Below, in pieces: positions 1 through 7,627 of a DNA stretch of 51,307 nt (within the stretch, counting starts at the first letter, position 1; every line of letters begins with the position of its first letter). Location of the stretch: NCBI GenBank assembly GCA_964441235.1, contig CAYTUQ010000026.1, positions 1 through 51,307 of the forward strand. Reading direction: 5' to 3'. This DNA comes from BS750m-G69 sp964441235. Its GTDB lineage: Bacteria; Fidelibacterota; UBA2242. Under the pieces are notes generated by a model, which saw only the letters and a list, made by a program, of their open reading frames with translations, made no database searches and was not told where the DNA came from. A program made the translations under genes and the position numbers.

Positions 1-18
1 AAAGGTATCGTCGAGCTG

Positions 19-40
19 TCCCATAGGGATCCCTTTGGGA
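19..40. repeat. GGATCC-centred palindrome, 22 nt, inside the transposase
   Basis: The insert starts TCCCATAGGGATCCC and ends TTTGGGA. It is close to a perfect inverted repeat around GGATCC. Deleting exactly these 22 nt rejoins the codons for EENF and QLDD of the transposase, so both borders are defined by the interrupted gene. It follows a TG dinucleotide on the plus strand, as does the copy at 106-125. Confidence 0.75.
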
Positions 41-105
41 AAAATTTTCCTCAACGATTCTTTTCTTTGAGTCCAAAAGAACAAAATCAGCATAGCCTTT
101 ACTTG

Positions 106-125
106 TCCCAAAGGGATCCTTCGGG
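106..125. repeat. GGATCC-centred palindrome, 20 nt, inside the transposase
   Basis: The sequence TCCCAAAGGGATCCTTCGGG can fold as two tiny hairpins (CCC-AAA-GGG and TCC-TTC-GGG) or one long one. Deleting the 20 nt restores GIDASKG in the transposase. It has the same orientation as the copy at 19-40. Confidence 0.75.
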
Positions 126-419
126 CATCAATACCTAGAAAATACTCATTCATCAAAAACCTCCTCTTTTAATAAACTTACAATTTTGCCAGGCATAAGC
201 ACCCTTATAAATGCGGTTTCAAAGAACCATGTTATTCCACGACTTCTACCTGACAGATCGAAGATTCGCCTGTGGCTGAAAGGAAGACACTTTGGGGCGG
301 GCTCTGAGCCCAGGGATGCCACCTTCTCTTCTGACAATTTATTAAAAAGGAGGATTTAATAAACTTTTCTTTTTTTCTTTTTTTTCTTCTCTTCTTTTTC
401 ACTACTTTTAATATATAAG

Positions 420-433
420 GGATGCCTTCGGCA
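420..433. repeat. partial short palindrome (ATGCC-TTC-GGCAT)
   Basis: A single hairpin, ATGCC-TTC-GGCAT, preceded by AAGGG. On the minus strand it reads GCCGAAGGCATCCC, matching the first half of the copy at 19084-19105, so it looks like a half element. Confidence 0.45.
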
Positions 434-473
434 TAGATTATCGAGGTCTCAAACCCCAACTCCGATAGCTCTG

Positions 474-493
474 CTCCGAAGGAGACCCTATGG
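474..493. repeat. short palindrome of the CCC-AAA-GGG family
   Basis: The minus strand reads CCATAGGGTCTCCTTCGGAG: a CC-ATA-GGG half followed by the CTCC-TTC-GGAG hairpin, the same two-hairpin layout as 106-125 and 618-640. Confidence 0.55.
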
Positions 494-617
494 ATTAGGA
501 GCCTTTGTTGAGGGAGTGACATGTAATTGATTATTATATAAATACACCAATAACATATCAACCCTGCAGGATTAAAATGTTTATTTATTTCCATTGCTAT
601 AAACCTCACACTCTTTC

Positions 618-640
618 GACCCAAAGGGTCTCCTGCGGAG
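618..640. repeat. short two-hairpin palindrome
   Basis: GACCC-AAA-GGGTC is followed directly by CTCC-TGC-GGAG. The two perfect hairpins share one base. This is the clearest example of the two-hairpin layout of the family. Confidence 0.65.
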
Positions 641-795
641 GAGTTAATATTAATTTTCCATGTTCTAATTGTACTTACGCCAGATCATACGATTCGTCTG
701 AACGGGCCTCCGATCATAATATCATATATTTAGCATGTGCGAAACTTGAGTAAATAATAACAATTATAATGACTATTATTAATTCCCACTATTTT

Positions 796-2049
796 CTAAC
801 TTCCTAATAGATAACGGATTTGTGATTCAACAATTTTTCTTGAATATTTTATTTTTATTAGTTTGTCCTGTGATTCTATTACGGAAAGTTGAGAATTCAT
901 TTGATCTAAAATTGTGCTTGCACCCAGTTCATATTGTCTGCTTACTAATTCATAATCTTTTAATGCGGAATCGAGATTTTTCTTATAAATCTTCAACAAT
1001 TTTTCATATGTATTTATCTCTTCATATAAAGACAAGAGATTTTGTTTAAGATTCCATTGCATTTCATCTATCTGAAAGTCGAGATTCTTTATCTCAATTT
1101 TTTCCTTCTGGATATTTTGATTCCGTCTAAATCCATCAAAAAGTGTAAAACTTGCTGATAGTCCAATACTGTTTGAAGTTATATCATGTCCCCCAACATA
1201 ATTCTCAGACTGATTGAGTGAATATGAACCTGAAATTGTTGGAAGAAATGATTCCTTTGCCATTCTCAATGACACATTTTGAGATAGCCTCTGTTTGTTA
1301 AGGATATTCAACTGTCGATTCTTCTCAATCACTATTTTTTGAGCGGTTTCAAAGTCGGGAATATTAATTTTTTCAACATCAATCACTTCTACTGAAAAAT
1401 CTATCTCCGGATTTCTTCCCATAAGAATATTAAGTTCTCGTTTATTAGATCTCAAATTTTGTTCTTCATTAATAAGTTGAGACTCAAAACTTCCTTTCTG
1501 GACTTCCGACTTTAATATATCAGATTCAGTCTTTAATCCATTCTTATACATAGCGCGAATTTTTCTCAAATTCTCCTCAGCGACATTAATATTTTGTTTA
1601 TAAACTGAGATCAAATTCACAGCTGTCAGGATATTAAAATAGATTGTTTCTACTTCATTCCTTATCTGCGCCTGGATATCATTCTGTGAAATATCTGCGA
1701 TTTTTTCATTGATCTTTGAAAGTCTAATATCTGAGTAAATACCAGGCGAGTAAATTTTCTGACGAACTGTACCGTTTAGCCCCCGTTTCATCTCCCAATC
1801 TTCATTTGGTAGGTTCGTTTTTCGACTGTCCTCTGAAGCACTTAGACCTATAGAAGGATATAAAACTGAATAAGCTAATTTTGTATTCAATTTTGCTTGT
1901 TTAGAAGATAAAGCGCTTCGCATAAGCGTACGATTATCGTCTGTAGCTCTCTGAATACATTTATCAAGTGTTAATATTTCGGGAAAAACGTTTGCAGAAA
2001 TAATGCTCAATAGAATTGTCGAGATAAATATTATTTTTAATGTTTTCAT
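796..2049 (-). CDS. TolC-type outer-membrane efflux protein
   Basis: A 417-residue protein with an N-terminal signal peptide (MKTLKIIFISTILLSIISA) and two tandem coiled-coil-rich halves of the outer membrane efflux (OEP) family, whose trimers form the exit duct for MacAB- and RND-type pumps. I chose ATG 2049, preceded by AGAGGA, over an upstream in-frame ATG at 2217 because the longer form would overlap the permease gene by about 150 bp and would bury the signal peptide. It lies 19 nt downstream of the permease and is the last gene of the macA-ATPase-permease-tolC order on this strand. The length is normal for the family. Substrate cannot be read from the sequence. Confidence 0.88.
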   Translation of the reverse strand: MKTLKIIFISTILLSIISANVFPEILTLDKCIQRATDDNRTLMRSALSSKQAKLNTKLAYSVLYPSIGLSASEDSRKTNLPNEDWEMKRGLNGTVRQKIYSPGIYSDIRLSKINEKIADISQNDIQAQIRNEVETIYFNILTAVNLISVYKQNINVAEENLRKIRAMYKNGLKTESDILKSEVQKGSFESQLINEEQNLRSNKRELNILMGRNPEIDFSVEVIDVEKINIPDFETAQKIVIEKNRQLNILNKQRLSQNVSLRMAKESFLPTISGSYSLNQSENYVGGHDITSNSIGLSASFTLFDGFRRNQNIQKEKIEIKNLDFQIDEMQWNLKQNLLSLYEEINTYEKLLKIYKKNLDSALKDYELVSRQYELGASTILDQMNSQLSVIESQDKLIKIKYSRKIVESQIRYLLGS

Positions 2050-2068
2050 AGTATCCTCTATTGTAAAA

Positions 2069-3289
2069 TTACTCGTATCGTAATGCATCAATTGGATTAA
2101 GGTTTGCAGCTTTTTTAGCCGGATAGAAGCCAAAAAACACTCCAACCACACCTGCAAAGAAAAAAGCAAGAAATACAATACCAGAATTGACAAGTGTGTG
2201 CAGCTCAGTAAATTCATTCAGCATAAAGGATATGAAACTGGCAAGTAATATTCCTATTATTCCACCAAACATACTGAGTACAACAGCCTCAGCAAGAAAC
2301 TGGGTAAGAATATCACTGCTCCTTGCTCCTACAGATAATCGAATTCCGATTTCACGCGTTCTCTCAGTTACGGAAACCAGCATAATATTCATAATGCCGA
2401 TCCCGCCTACTACCAACGATACAGCTGCAACTGCTCCCAATAATGAAGTCATAACTCTTGAAGTTTCTGATGCAGCTTCCGTAATCTCTGCCTGATTTCT
2501 CATTACAAAATCGTCATCATCACCTGGCTCTAACCGATGTGATTCTCTGAGAATAGTGCGGATTTCCTCCTGTGCATCATCCAAACGGTCGGTGGATATT
2601 GCCCTGGCATTAATCATATCAATCCATCTCCTTCCCTTTAATCGGTATAGTACAGTTGTGGACGGAGAAATAATGATATCGTCCTGATCTGAACCCATGC
2701 CTCCCTGTCCTTTTTCATTAAGGACGCCGACTACTGTGAACGGAATATTACGAATACGGACTCTCTCACCTGTGGGATCCTGTCCAGGAAAAAGCTCTTC
2801 AGCTACTGTGTTTCCCAGTATCGCAACTTTTTTTCTTAACTTAATGTCTCTTTCTGTGAAAATTTCTCCGTACTTAAGTTCCCAATCGCGAACTGTAAAA
2901 TACCCGGTAGAAACACCAAAAATTGAAGTATTCCAATTATTTCCTCCGCCGATAATTTGTCCTCCGCTACGAACGATAGGAGAGATAGCACTAATCAATG
3001 TTGCTTCCTTCTCTATTTTTTCGACGTCATTTAAAGTAAATCGGTTAAAACTGCCCGCTCCGCGACTTACTCCTCCTGAGCGGCTCACTCCAGGGAAAAT
3101 TACAATGAGATTGGTTCCCAAGGCAGCTATGTTTTGCTCAATCTGGGCTTGTGAACCCTGCCCCACAGCCACCATTACAATGACTGCACAGACACCAATA
3201 ATAATCCCCAGAGATGTAAGCAGGCTTCGCATCCTGTTCTTTATAATACTTTTAAGGGCGGCTTTTAAAAGACTTTTAAACTGTAACAT
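2069..3289 (-). CDS. MacB-type ABC transporter permease (FtsX fold)
   Basis: A 406-residue permease with the MacB/FtsX layout: TM1 near residues 20-42 (SLLTSLGIIIGVCAVIVMVA), a large periplasmic domain of about 230 residues (the MacB_PCD region), then three TM segments from residue 280 onward containing VTERTREIGIRLSVGA. It ends in NPIDALRYE, the usual C-terminus of these permeases. Mechanotransmission between the ATPase and the periplasmic adaptor drives efflux through the TolC-like partner in the next gene. Here the ATPase is a separate gene (3641-4381), unlike the fused E. coli MacB. The upstream 350 nt contain a dead four-helix-bundle gene that separates the two. Confidence 0.92.
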   Translation of the reverse strand: MLQFKSLLKAALKSIIKNRMRSLLTSLGIIIGVCAVIVMVAVGQGSQAQIEQNIAALGTNLIVIFPGVSRSGGVSRGAGSFNRFTLNDVEKIEKEATLISAISPIVRSGGQIIGGGNNWNTSIFGVSTGYFTVRDWELKYGEIFTERDIKLRKKVAILGNTVAEELFPGQDPTGERVRIRNIPFTVVGVLNEKGQGGMGSDQDDIIISPSTTVLYRLKGRRWIDMINARAISTDRLDDAQEEIRTILRESHRLEPGDDDDFVMRNQAEITEAASETSRVMTSLLGAVAAVSLVVGGIGIMNIMLVSVTERTREIGIRLSVGARSSDILTQFLAEAVVLSMFGGIIGILLASFISFMLNEFTELHTLVNSGIVFLAFFFAGVVGVFFGFYPAKKAANLNPIDALRYE

Positions 3290-3463
3290 CCTATTATTCC
3301 TTTCAAGTAATCCCTATGAAAGAATAGATAATATCATTCCTGGTTTATATTACGTTGCATTCTATCACAAACCTCAATGAAAAATTCACCCCGTTTAATA
3401 AGGACCCATTCATCTTATTTATGGAAAATATATGACTATAAAATGGGGTAAAAATATCAAAAT

Positions 3464-3492
3464 GCCTGCCTATCCTACGGATGCAGACAGGC
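3464..3492. repeat. nested palindrome GCCTG...CAGGC
   Basis: GCCTGCCTATCC-TAC-GGA forms the left arm and loop, closed by CAGGC at 3488-3492. The core TCC-TAC-GGA has the same three-base-loop hairpin design as the other short palindromes. It lies inside the four-helix-bundle relic. Confidence 0.6.
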
Positions 3493-3593
3493 AAATTACT
3501 CAAAGGAGTTCCTATTAATTTTACCGCCAGTTCAACACTACTTGCTGCGAATTCTAATAAACGCTCCGATAAATTCTTTCTTTCACTTTGCAT
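3470..3593 (-). pseudogene. relic of a four-helix-bundle (23S IVS-type) gene
   Basis: From ATG 3593 the minus strand reads MQSERKNLSERLLEFAAS, then SVELAVKLI: the start of the first helix of four-helix-bundle proteins of the 23S rRNA intervening-sequence type. About 30 recognisable residues remain before a palindrome (3464-3492) and unrelated sequence. The stretch just upstream (3594-3630) is built of near-tandem TTTGCATT/CACTTTGCAT units, like the repeated A/T-rich flanks of the intact copy at 19129. I infer that such an element inserted between the MacB permease and ATPase genes and then decayed. Nothing else is visible in 3290-3640. Confidence 0.6.
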
Positions 3594-3640
3594 TTTTCAC
3601 TTTGCATTCTGCATTTTGCGTTGAGCAATTGCACTTACCA

Positions 3641-4381
3641 TTACGTATCATCATCCTTAAAATTTGCGAGGTCGTCTTTAGCATTTCTCCGGTTGATTAC
3701 AAACTCATCCCGACGAATATGACCATCTCGCAGTTCAACAATCCGTTTAGCGTATATTGCAAAATCCTTTTCATGTGTGACGAGAACGACACTAATTCCC
3801 TGATCATTTAGTTCCTGAAAAAGGGAAAAGACATCCATTGAAGTCTTTGAATCAAGATTTCCAGTGGGTTCATCTGCTAAGATGATAGAAGGATGATTTA
3901 CCAGTGCTCTGGCAATAGCGACACGCTGCTGCTCTCCCCCGGAAAGTTGACTGGGCAAATGATGCATTCGGTCTGCAAGTCCAACACGCTTAAGCGCTTC
4001 AATTGCTACTTTCTTAGGGTCTTTAATATGTCCTTTTCGATTGTAAAAAAGCGGTAACTCTACATTTTCCAGTGCAGATGTTCGAGGCAATAAATTATAA
4101 ATCTGAAAGACGAATCCTATTTTCTGATTACGTACAGCAGCGTATTCGTTTTTACTGAGGGCATTAACATTCATGCCATCAAGGAAGTAGTCTCCGGAAG
4201 TTGGTTGATCCAGACAGCCCAGGATATTCATCAAGGTAGATTTTCCAGAACCCGAGTGTCCCATTATGGCAAGAAATTCACCTCTTTCCACTGCTAAATC
4301 TATTTCCTGGAGAGCATTAACCTGAATGCCGTCCATCTTATAAATTTTTGTTATACTATTTATGTCAATTACATTGCTCAT
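3641..4381 (-). CDS. MacB/LolD-type ABC transporter ATPase
   Basis: A 246-residue nucleotide-binding subunit. Walker A is GHSGSGKST (about residues 40-48), the signature is LSGGEQQRVAIARAL, Walker B is SIILADEPTGNLD and the H-loop is VLVTHE. The DEPTGNLDSKTS sequence is typical of the MacB/LolD/FtsE clade that powers mechanotransmitting FtsX-fold permeases. It lies between the adaptor gene (4489-5766) and the permease (2069-3289), all on one strand, so the three should form one pump. The C-terminal tail of about 20 charged residues after the core domain is slightly longer than minimal LolD. Confidence 0.93.
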   Translation of the reverse strand: MSNVIDINSITKIYKMDGIQVNALQEIDLAVERGEFLAIMGHSGSGKSTLMNILGCLDQPTSGDYFLDGMNVNALSKNEYAAVRNQKIGFVFQIYNLLPRTSALENVELPLFYNRKGHIKDPKKVAIEALKRVGLADRMHHLPSQLSGGEQQRVAIARALVNHPSIILADEPTGNLDSKTSMDVFSLFQELNDQGISVVLVTHEKDFAIYAKRIVELRDGHIRRDEFVINRRNAKDDLANFKDDDT

Positions 4382-4420
4382 AAAAAATCCTTATCTCATT
4401 TTAAAAACAGGCTAATTTGA

Positions 4421-4468
4421 GAAGTAGTTCAGAGTTGGTAGTTCATAGTTGATAACTCATCACTCATA
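4421..4468. other. A/T-rich near-tandem spacer between adaptor and ATPase genes
   Basis: On the minus strand this 48-nt stretch is made of repeating units such as ATGAGTGATGAGTTATCAAC followed by TATGAACTACC and CTGAACTAC. Similar low-complexity units flank four-helix-bundle genes elsewhere in this window (3594-3630, 19105-19125, 19545-19567). It may be the scar of an excised or decayed insert. That reading is inference. Confidence 0.35.
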
Positions 4469-4488
4469 TACGTGGTGCATTATTTAGG

Positions 4489-5766
4489 TTAAAACGGAGG
4501 TCTGCCAAATCCTGGACCAGATCGACGTTCTGAAGACTGCTTTTCTGATGATTTAAGGAGTCCATTAATGACTCTCATACCTTTATAAATACTAATGTTT
4601 GAAACAATTTCAGTCATCTTTCCATTTGTTATCCCGGTTCTCACCCTTCTTACAGCAAAATTTCCTTCGTCGTCAATATACCAGAGGCTGGCACTATTTT
4701 TCATTACATTTTCATTAAAACTTGAAGGTTTAGGCTGATTTTCAGCGAATTTTCCTTGAGGAATTTCTGCGGGTTGTCTTCTTCTCACTCTAATTGAATC
4801 GGGAAGTGTATCAAAGCGGTTATGAATGTTTTTACGGACATTTGCGATCATCTCTTCTGTCGGTTGAAATCGAAGAGCAGTGTTTGGAACAAGTAAAACA
4901 TCCTGCCTATGCTCAACTATAAAATCAACAGTAGCAGTCATTCCGGGAAGTAGAAAACCCTCATCATTTGCTGCATCTACCACAACTGTATAATTGACTA
5001 CATTCTGGATTGTTGTTGGCTGAAGCCATATTTGTCTGACCCTCCCATTAAATGTTTTGTCTGGATAAGCCTGAACTGTAAACCGGACTGGTTGTCCTTC
5101 TTTAACTTGACCAACATCGCTCTCATCGACATCGGCGTGAATTTCCATTTTCGATAGGTCCTCCGCAATCAGAAAAAGTGTCGGGGTTTGGAAGCTGGCA
5201 GCCACTGTCTGACCTGGTTCAACGCTTCTATGAATTACTTTACCGTCAATCGGTGATTTTACCACAGCATACTTCATATTTGTTTCCGCACGCTCTAAGG
5301 TAATTTTTGATGTCAGTAAGGAAGCATAAGCCGTCCTCTTTTCAGTTTCTGATGCTTTGAATTCCAACTCGGAGACTAGATGTTGTTCAAACAAATCTTT
5401 ATTACGATTGTAGTTGTATATAGATTGATCGTATTGAGCTTCTGCCCGAATTAATCCGCTTTTAGCTTCCCGAATTGACCCAGCAAGTTTAACGGTGTCC
5501 AGAATTGCCAGAACCTGACCTTTTTTGACATTATCGTTAAAATCAACAAATAGTTCATTAATAATTCCGGAAACCTGAGTGCCAACCTCCACAGTTCTGA
5601 CAGGGTTTAATGTACCTGTGCTGGATACGATATTTTCCAGATCACCACGCTCAATTTCTACAAAACTGTATTGACTCTCTGGTTCAGAGTCTTTTAGTAA
5701 TAAAACAAAAAAAATAACAACGGCTATAATTGCAATTATTCCAATAATTAATTTTTTTTTCTTCAT
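4489..5766 (-). CDS. MacA-like periplasmic adaptor (membrane fusion protein)
   Basis: A 425-residue protein with an N-terminal membrane anchor (KKLIIGIIAIIAVVIFFVLLL). The order is first half of the biotinyl-lipoyl domain (VSSTGTLNPVRTVEVGTQVSG), a short alpha-hairpin (about residues 95-160), second half of the lipoyl domain (SPIDGKVIHRSVEPGQTVA), beta-barrel and membrane-proximal domains. This is the HlyD/MacA layout that links an ABC permease to a TolC duct. The C-terminus carries an additional basic, Ser/Pro-rich region and ends GRPPF. It is the first gene of the efflux operon. A GGAAT-N18-GTCTAA promoter motif lies 58 nt upstream, so the operon is probably under the divergently encoded ECF sigma factor. 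Confidence 0.92.
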   Translation of the reverse strand: MKKKKLIIGIIAIIAVVIFFVLLLKDSEPESQYSFVEIERGDLENIVSSTGTLNPVRTVEVGTQVSGIINELFVDFNDNVKKGQVLAILDTVKLAGSIREAKSGLIRAEAQYDQSIYNYNRNKDLFEQHLVSELEFKASETEKRTAYASLLTSKITLERAETNMKYAVVKSPIDGKVIHRSVEPGQTVAASFQTPTLFLIAEDLSKMEIHADVDESDVGQVKEGQPVRFTVQAYPDKTFNGRVRQIWLQPTTIQNVVNYTVVVDAANDEGFLLPGMTATVDFIVEHRQDVLLVPNTALRFQPTEEMIANVRKNIHNRFDTLPDSIRVRRRQPAEIPQGKFAENQPKPSSFNENVMKNSASLWYIDDEGNFAVRRVRTGITNGKMTEIVSNISIYKGMRVINGLLKSSEKQSSERRSGPGFGRPPF

Positions 5767-5823
5767 TTCTGCCTTTTACTTTTTATCTTACAATCTTCAA
5801 TTTTTGCCTATAAAACTCACCTA

Positions 5824-5852
5824 TTAGACAAGGTTTTTGATAGTTTTATTCC
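5824..5852 (-). promoter_or_regulatory. predicted ECF sigma promoter of the efflux operon
   Basis: On the minus strand: GGAAT at 5852-5848, 18 nt, then GTCTAA at 5829-5824. This matches the known sigma-E-type pattern (GGAAC-like -35, GTCTAA-like -10) and has exactly the spacing of the two plus-strand copies at 5948 and 7628. The wider left half GGGAATAAAAC is identical to the 7628 copy. It sits 58 nt before the adaptor start codon. Confidence 0.75.
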
Positions 5853-5947
5853 CAAAAATCTGTACTTTTTGCCTGAAGCATTTTTATACGGATACATTGA
5901 GAACTAATTCATCATCGCTACAAAATCTTTGAAAAAACCGAATTTTT

Positions 5948-5976
5948 GGAATATTATTGACAAAAATATTGTCTAA
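5948..5976 (+). promoter_or_regulatory. predicted autoregulatory promoter of the ECF sigma operon
   Basis: GGAAT at 5948-5952, 18 nt, GTCTAA at 5971-5976. Transcription from it would start near 5983, which excludes the upstream TTG at 5957 as start codon of the sigma gene and supports TTG 6008. ECF factors commonly transcribe their own operon from such a site. Confidence 0.75.
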
Positions 5977-6007
5977 CAAGTGTGAAAGTATTGGAGAGCC
6001 GAAAATA

Positions 6008-6556
6008 TTGACAGATAATCAACTTGTTGAAGCCGGTCGTTCAGGAGATGACAATGCTTTCAGGGAACTCATTAAACGTTATGAATCACGCGTAGCGGCT
6101 ACGATTATTGGTATGCTTGGGAATTGTCCAGAGGCAGATGATGTGGGTCAGGAGACCTTTATCCGCTTTTATAAAAACCTCAATAAGTTCCGCGGAGAGT
6201 CATCAGTGGGTACATATATAACACGTATCGCAATTAACCTTTCGTTGAATGAAATCAAACGCATGAAGCGAAGATCAATACATCTCGTAACTAAAAAAGA
6301 AGAAAAATTGAATGAAATTCCGCTTGAAGACTTAAACAATATTAATAATAAAAATAAGGAACTTATTCAATGGGCAATTGGTCAATTAAAAACAGATTTT
6401 CGCTCTGCGCTGGTTTTGCGTTTGATAGATGGATATTCAACAACAGAAACTGCAAAAATCTTAAAAGTTCCAGTTGGAACCGTGCTTTCACGCCTGGCGC
6501 GGGCTAAAAAGAAAATGATGGAATTACTATTACCATACAAGGAGGAAATATGGTAG
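6008..6556 (+). CDS. ECF RNA polymerase sigma factor
   Basis: About 182 residues. The sigma-70 region 2 (LVEAGRSGDDNAFRELIKRY, then DDVGQETFIRFYKNL) binds core polymerase and the -10 element. Region 4 (STTETAKILKVPVGTVLSRL) reads the -35. The frame is open from TTG 5957, but that codon lies inside the predicted promoter, so I start at TTG 6008, which has GGAG 11 nt upstream and gives the usual TDNQLVEAGR start. The stop overlaps the anti-sigma gene (ATGGTAG). The same GGAAT-N18-GTCTAA motif occurs before this gene, the divergent efflux operon and the 7721-8474 operon, which I infer to be its regulon. Confidence 0.93.
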   Translation: MTDNQLVEAGRSGDDNAFRELIKRYESRVAATIIGMLGNCPEADDVGQETFIRFYKNLNKFRGESSVGTYITRIAINLSLNEIKRMKRRSIHLVTKKEEKLNEIPLEDLNNINNKNKELIQWAIGQLKTDFRSALVLRLIDGYSTTETAKILKVPVGTVLSRLARAKKKMMELLLPYKEEIW

Positions 6557-6978
6557 AGAAAAAATTTATCGATCTGCTCTATTTATCATTTGATAGACAG
6601 TTAACCAAGGATAAGCAAAAGATTCTTGAAGAAGCATTGGCTGAATCAGAAGAGTTGAGAAAAGAAAAACAGCTTATAGCCTCCATGCAGAATACAATAG
6701 CCAAAACGGCTGTTAAATCTTTTAAACCCTGGTTTGCTGAACGCGTGATGAATAAAATCGCCGCTTTTCGTGAAAAGGAAAGTCACGAGGAGTTTTTTTT
6801 GAGTTTGCTTTTATTTCGATTCCGTCGCCTAGCTCTGATTGCAGGCTTTATTGTTATTTTTCTGTTATCCTATAATGCCATTAAAAGCGATTACCTATCC
6901 CTATCGAAAATGCTGGGTATGCCGGGAGTTACGATAGTGGAAATAACGGACCCATTAAGTTGTTTAGTTGAGGAGTAA
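6550..6978 (+). CDS. predicted membrane-bound anti-sigma factor
   Basis: A 142-residue protein: cytosolic N-terminal helices (LLYLSFDRQLTKDKQKILEE, a pattern shared with anti-sigma domains), one membrane segment at about residues 95-115 (FRRLALIAGFIVIFLLSYN) and a short periplasmic tail of about 28 residues. No zinc-binding H-x3-C-x2-C motif is present, unlike the anti-sigma factor at 16385. It overlaps the sigma gene by 7 bp, which ties their synthesis together. The order sigma, membrane anti-sigma, periplasmic Spy-like protein resembles metal- or envelope-stress-sensing modules such as CnrYXH. The assignment rests mostly on topology and position. Confidence 0.75.
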   Translation: MVEKKFIDLLYLSFDRQLTKDKQKILEEALAESEELRKEKQLIASMQNTIAKTAVKSFKPWFAERVMNKIAAFREKESHEEFFLSLLLFRFRRLALIAGFIVIFLLSYNAIKSDYLSLSKMLGMPGVTIVEITDPLSCLVEE

Positions 6979-6984
6979 AGAATT

Positions 6985-7479
6985 ATGAGAGTAGAAACAA
7001 AAACAACTATTATAATCATTGCGGTTTTACTGATTGGCATCATAATTGGTTTTTTTTGTTCTGGGGCTTATTTACGTTTCCAGCACCACAGGCAATTTGA
7101 GCGTATCAGAAAAGAGGGAGGACTTGAATCATTTTTAGGACATATCATTCAGCCTGATCCTGATCAGGAAAAGGAAATCTATCAGATACTTTTAGATAAT
7201 ACCAAAAAGCTTCGTGAAATAAGCGAACAGCATCATCTGATGCTAGTGAAAAATCTGGATTCGCTAAAAACTAAATTATCTCCTTTATTAAATCCTGATC
7301 AGTTAGAACGCTTCAATCGGTTCATTGATGGGGCTAAAAAACGCCGTCCTTTTGAAGGTCCTTTTGAGGAAGGTCCACCGCCTTTTCCAGGAAAGCGTCC
7401 CCCTTTTCATAGGAAACGCCCGCCATTTCCAGAGCCACCACCTTTCGAAGAGAATGAGATTCAAGGGAATGCTCAATAA
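6985..7479 (+). CDS. Spy/CpxP-like periplasmic stress or metal-sensing protein
   Basis: A 164-residue protein with an uncleaved-looking N-terminal membrane segment (TIIIIAVLLIGIIIGFFCSG), a helical middle containing two LTPxQ-like motifs (PDPDQEKEIYQIL and LLNPDQLERF), and a Pro/Arg/Phe-rich C-terminus with repeated RPPF units. Helical LTxxQ proteins of the Spy/CpxP/CnrX group sense unfolded proteins or metals in the periplasm. It starts 6 nt after the anti-sigma gene and is the third gene of the ECF operon, so it probably feeds the signal to the anti-sigma factor. The ligand is unknown. Confidence 0.78.
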   Translation: MRVETKTTIIIIAVLLIGIIIGFFCSGAYLRFQHHRQFERIRKEGGLESFLGHIIQPDPDQEKEIYQILLDNTKKLREISEQHHLMLVKNLDSLKTKLSPLLNPDQLERFNRFIDGAKKRRPFEGPFEEGPPPFPGKRPPFHRKRPPFPEPPPFEENEIQGNAQ

Positions 7480-7627
7480 ACAGTTTTAGATTTATTTTGG
7501 CAAAGACTAAGCAATCTTAAAAAATGCCTGTTTTCAGTGTAATCCTGCCACCGTTTTCAATCTGTGAAATTTTCTAATTCACAATTCTGAAATCATAATC
7601 TATCAAAGAGTCATCATGATAGCAGCG

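Larger units (their letters stand above)
1..153 (-). pseudogene. IS110-family transposase, 5' end, broken by two palindromic inserts
   Basis: The minus strand starts with a strong AGGAGG site and ATG at 153 and reads MNEYFLGID, the N-terminus typical of IS110 DEDD transposases, with the first catalytic Asp at residue 9. The frame is then lost. If the 20 nt at 106-125 and the 22 nt at 19-40 are removed, one continuous reading results: GIDASKGYADFVLLDSKK, then RIVEENFQLDDTF. The inserts add 42 nt together, so the frame is restored after the second one, but the region between them is read out of frame and loses conserved residues. The gene runs off the left edge. The family call rests on the reconstructed N-terminus only. 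The upstream side (right of 153) is where an IS110 non-coding end with its bridge RNA would lie, but I could not delimit it. Confidence 0.72.
154..795. other. non-coding or decayed stretch with several short palindromes
   Basis: No convincing gene is visible on either strand between the transposase start and the end of the TolC-like gene. The stretch holds a GGGCTC-T-GAGCCC hairpin at 299-311, a T-rich run near 364-400, and three members of the short palindrome family (420-433, 474-493, 618-640). Part of it may be the non-coding end of the IS110 element, but no second end or target duplication could be recognised. Confidence 0.5.

Noticed and set aside
146..624. Two overlapping minus-strand readings of 63 and 130 codons
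   Set aside because: Low-complexity Lys/Arg runs come from a T-rich tract, no family similarity is seen, and the stretch contains several palindromes. The reading is most likely accidental.
3345..3593. 82-codon minus-strand reading as an intact gene
   Set aside because: Only the first 30 or so residues resemble four-helix-bundle proteins; the rest is unrelated. Reported as a relic instead.
5957..6007. TTG 5957 as start of the ECF sigma factor
   Set aside because: It lies between the predicted -35 and -10 elements, has no ribosome site, and would add 17 residues not typical of the family.
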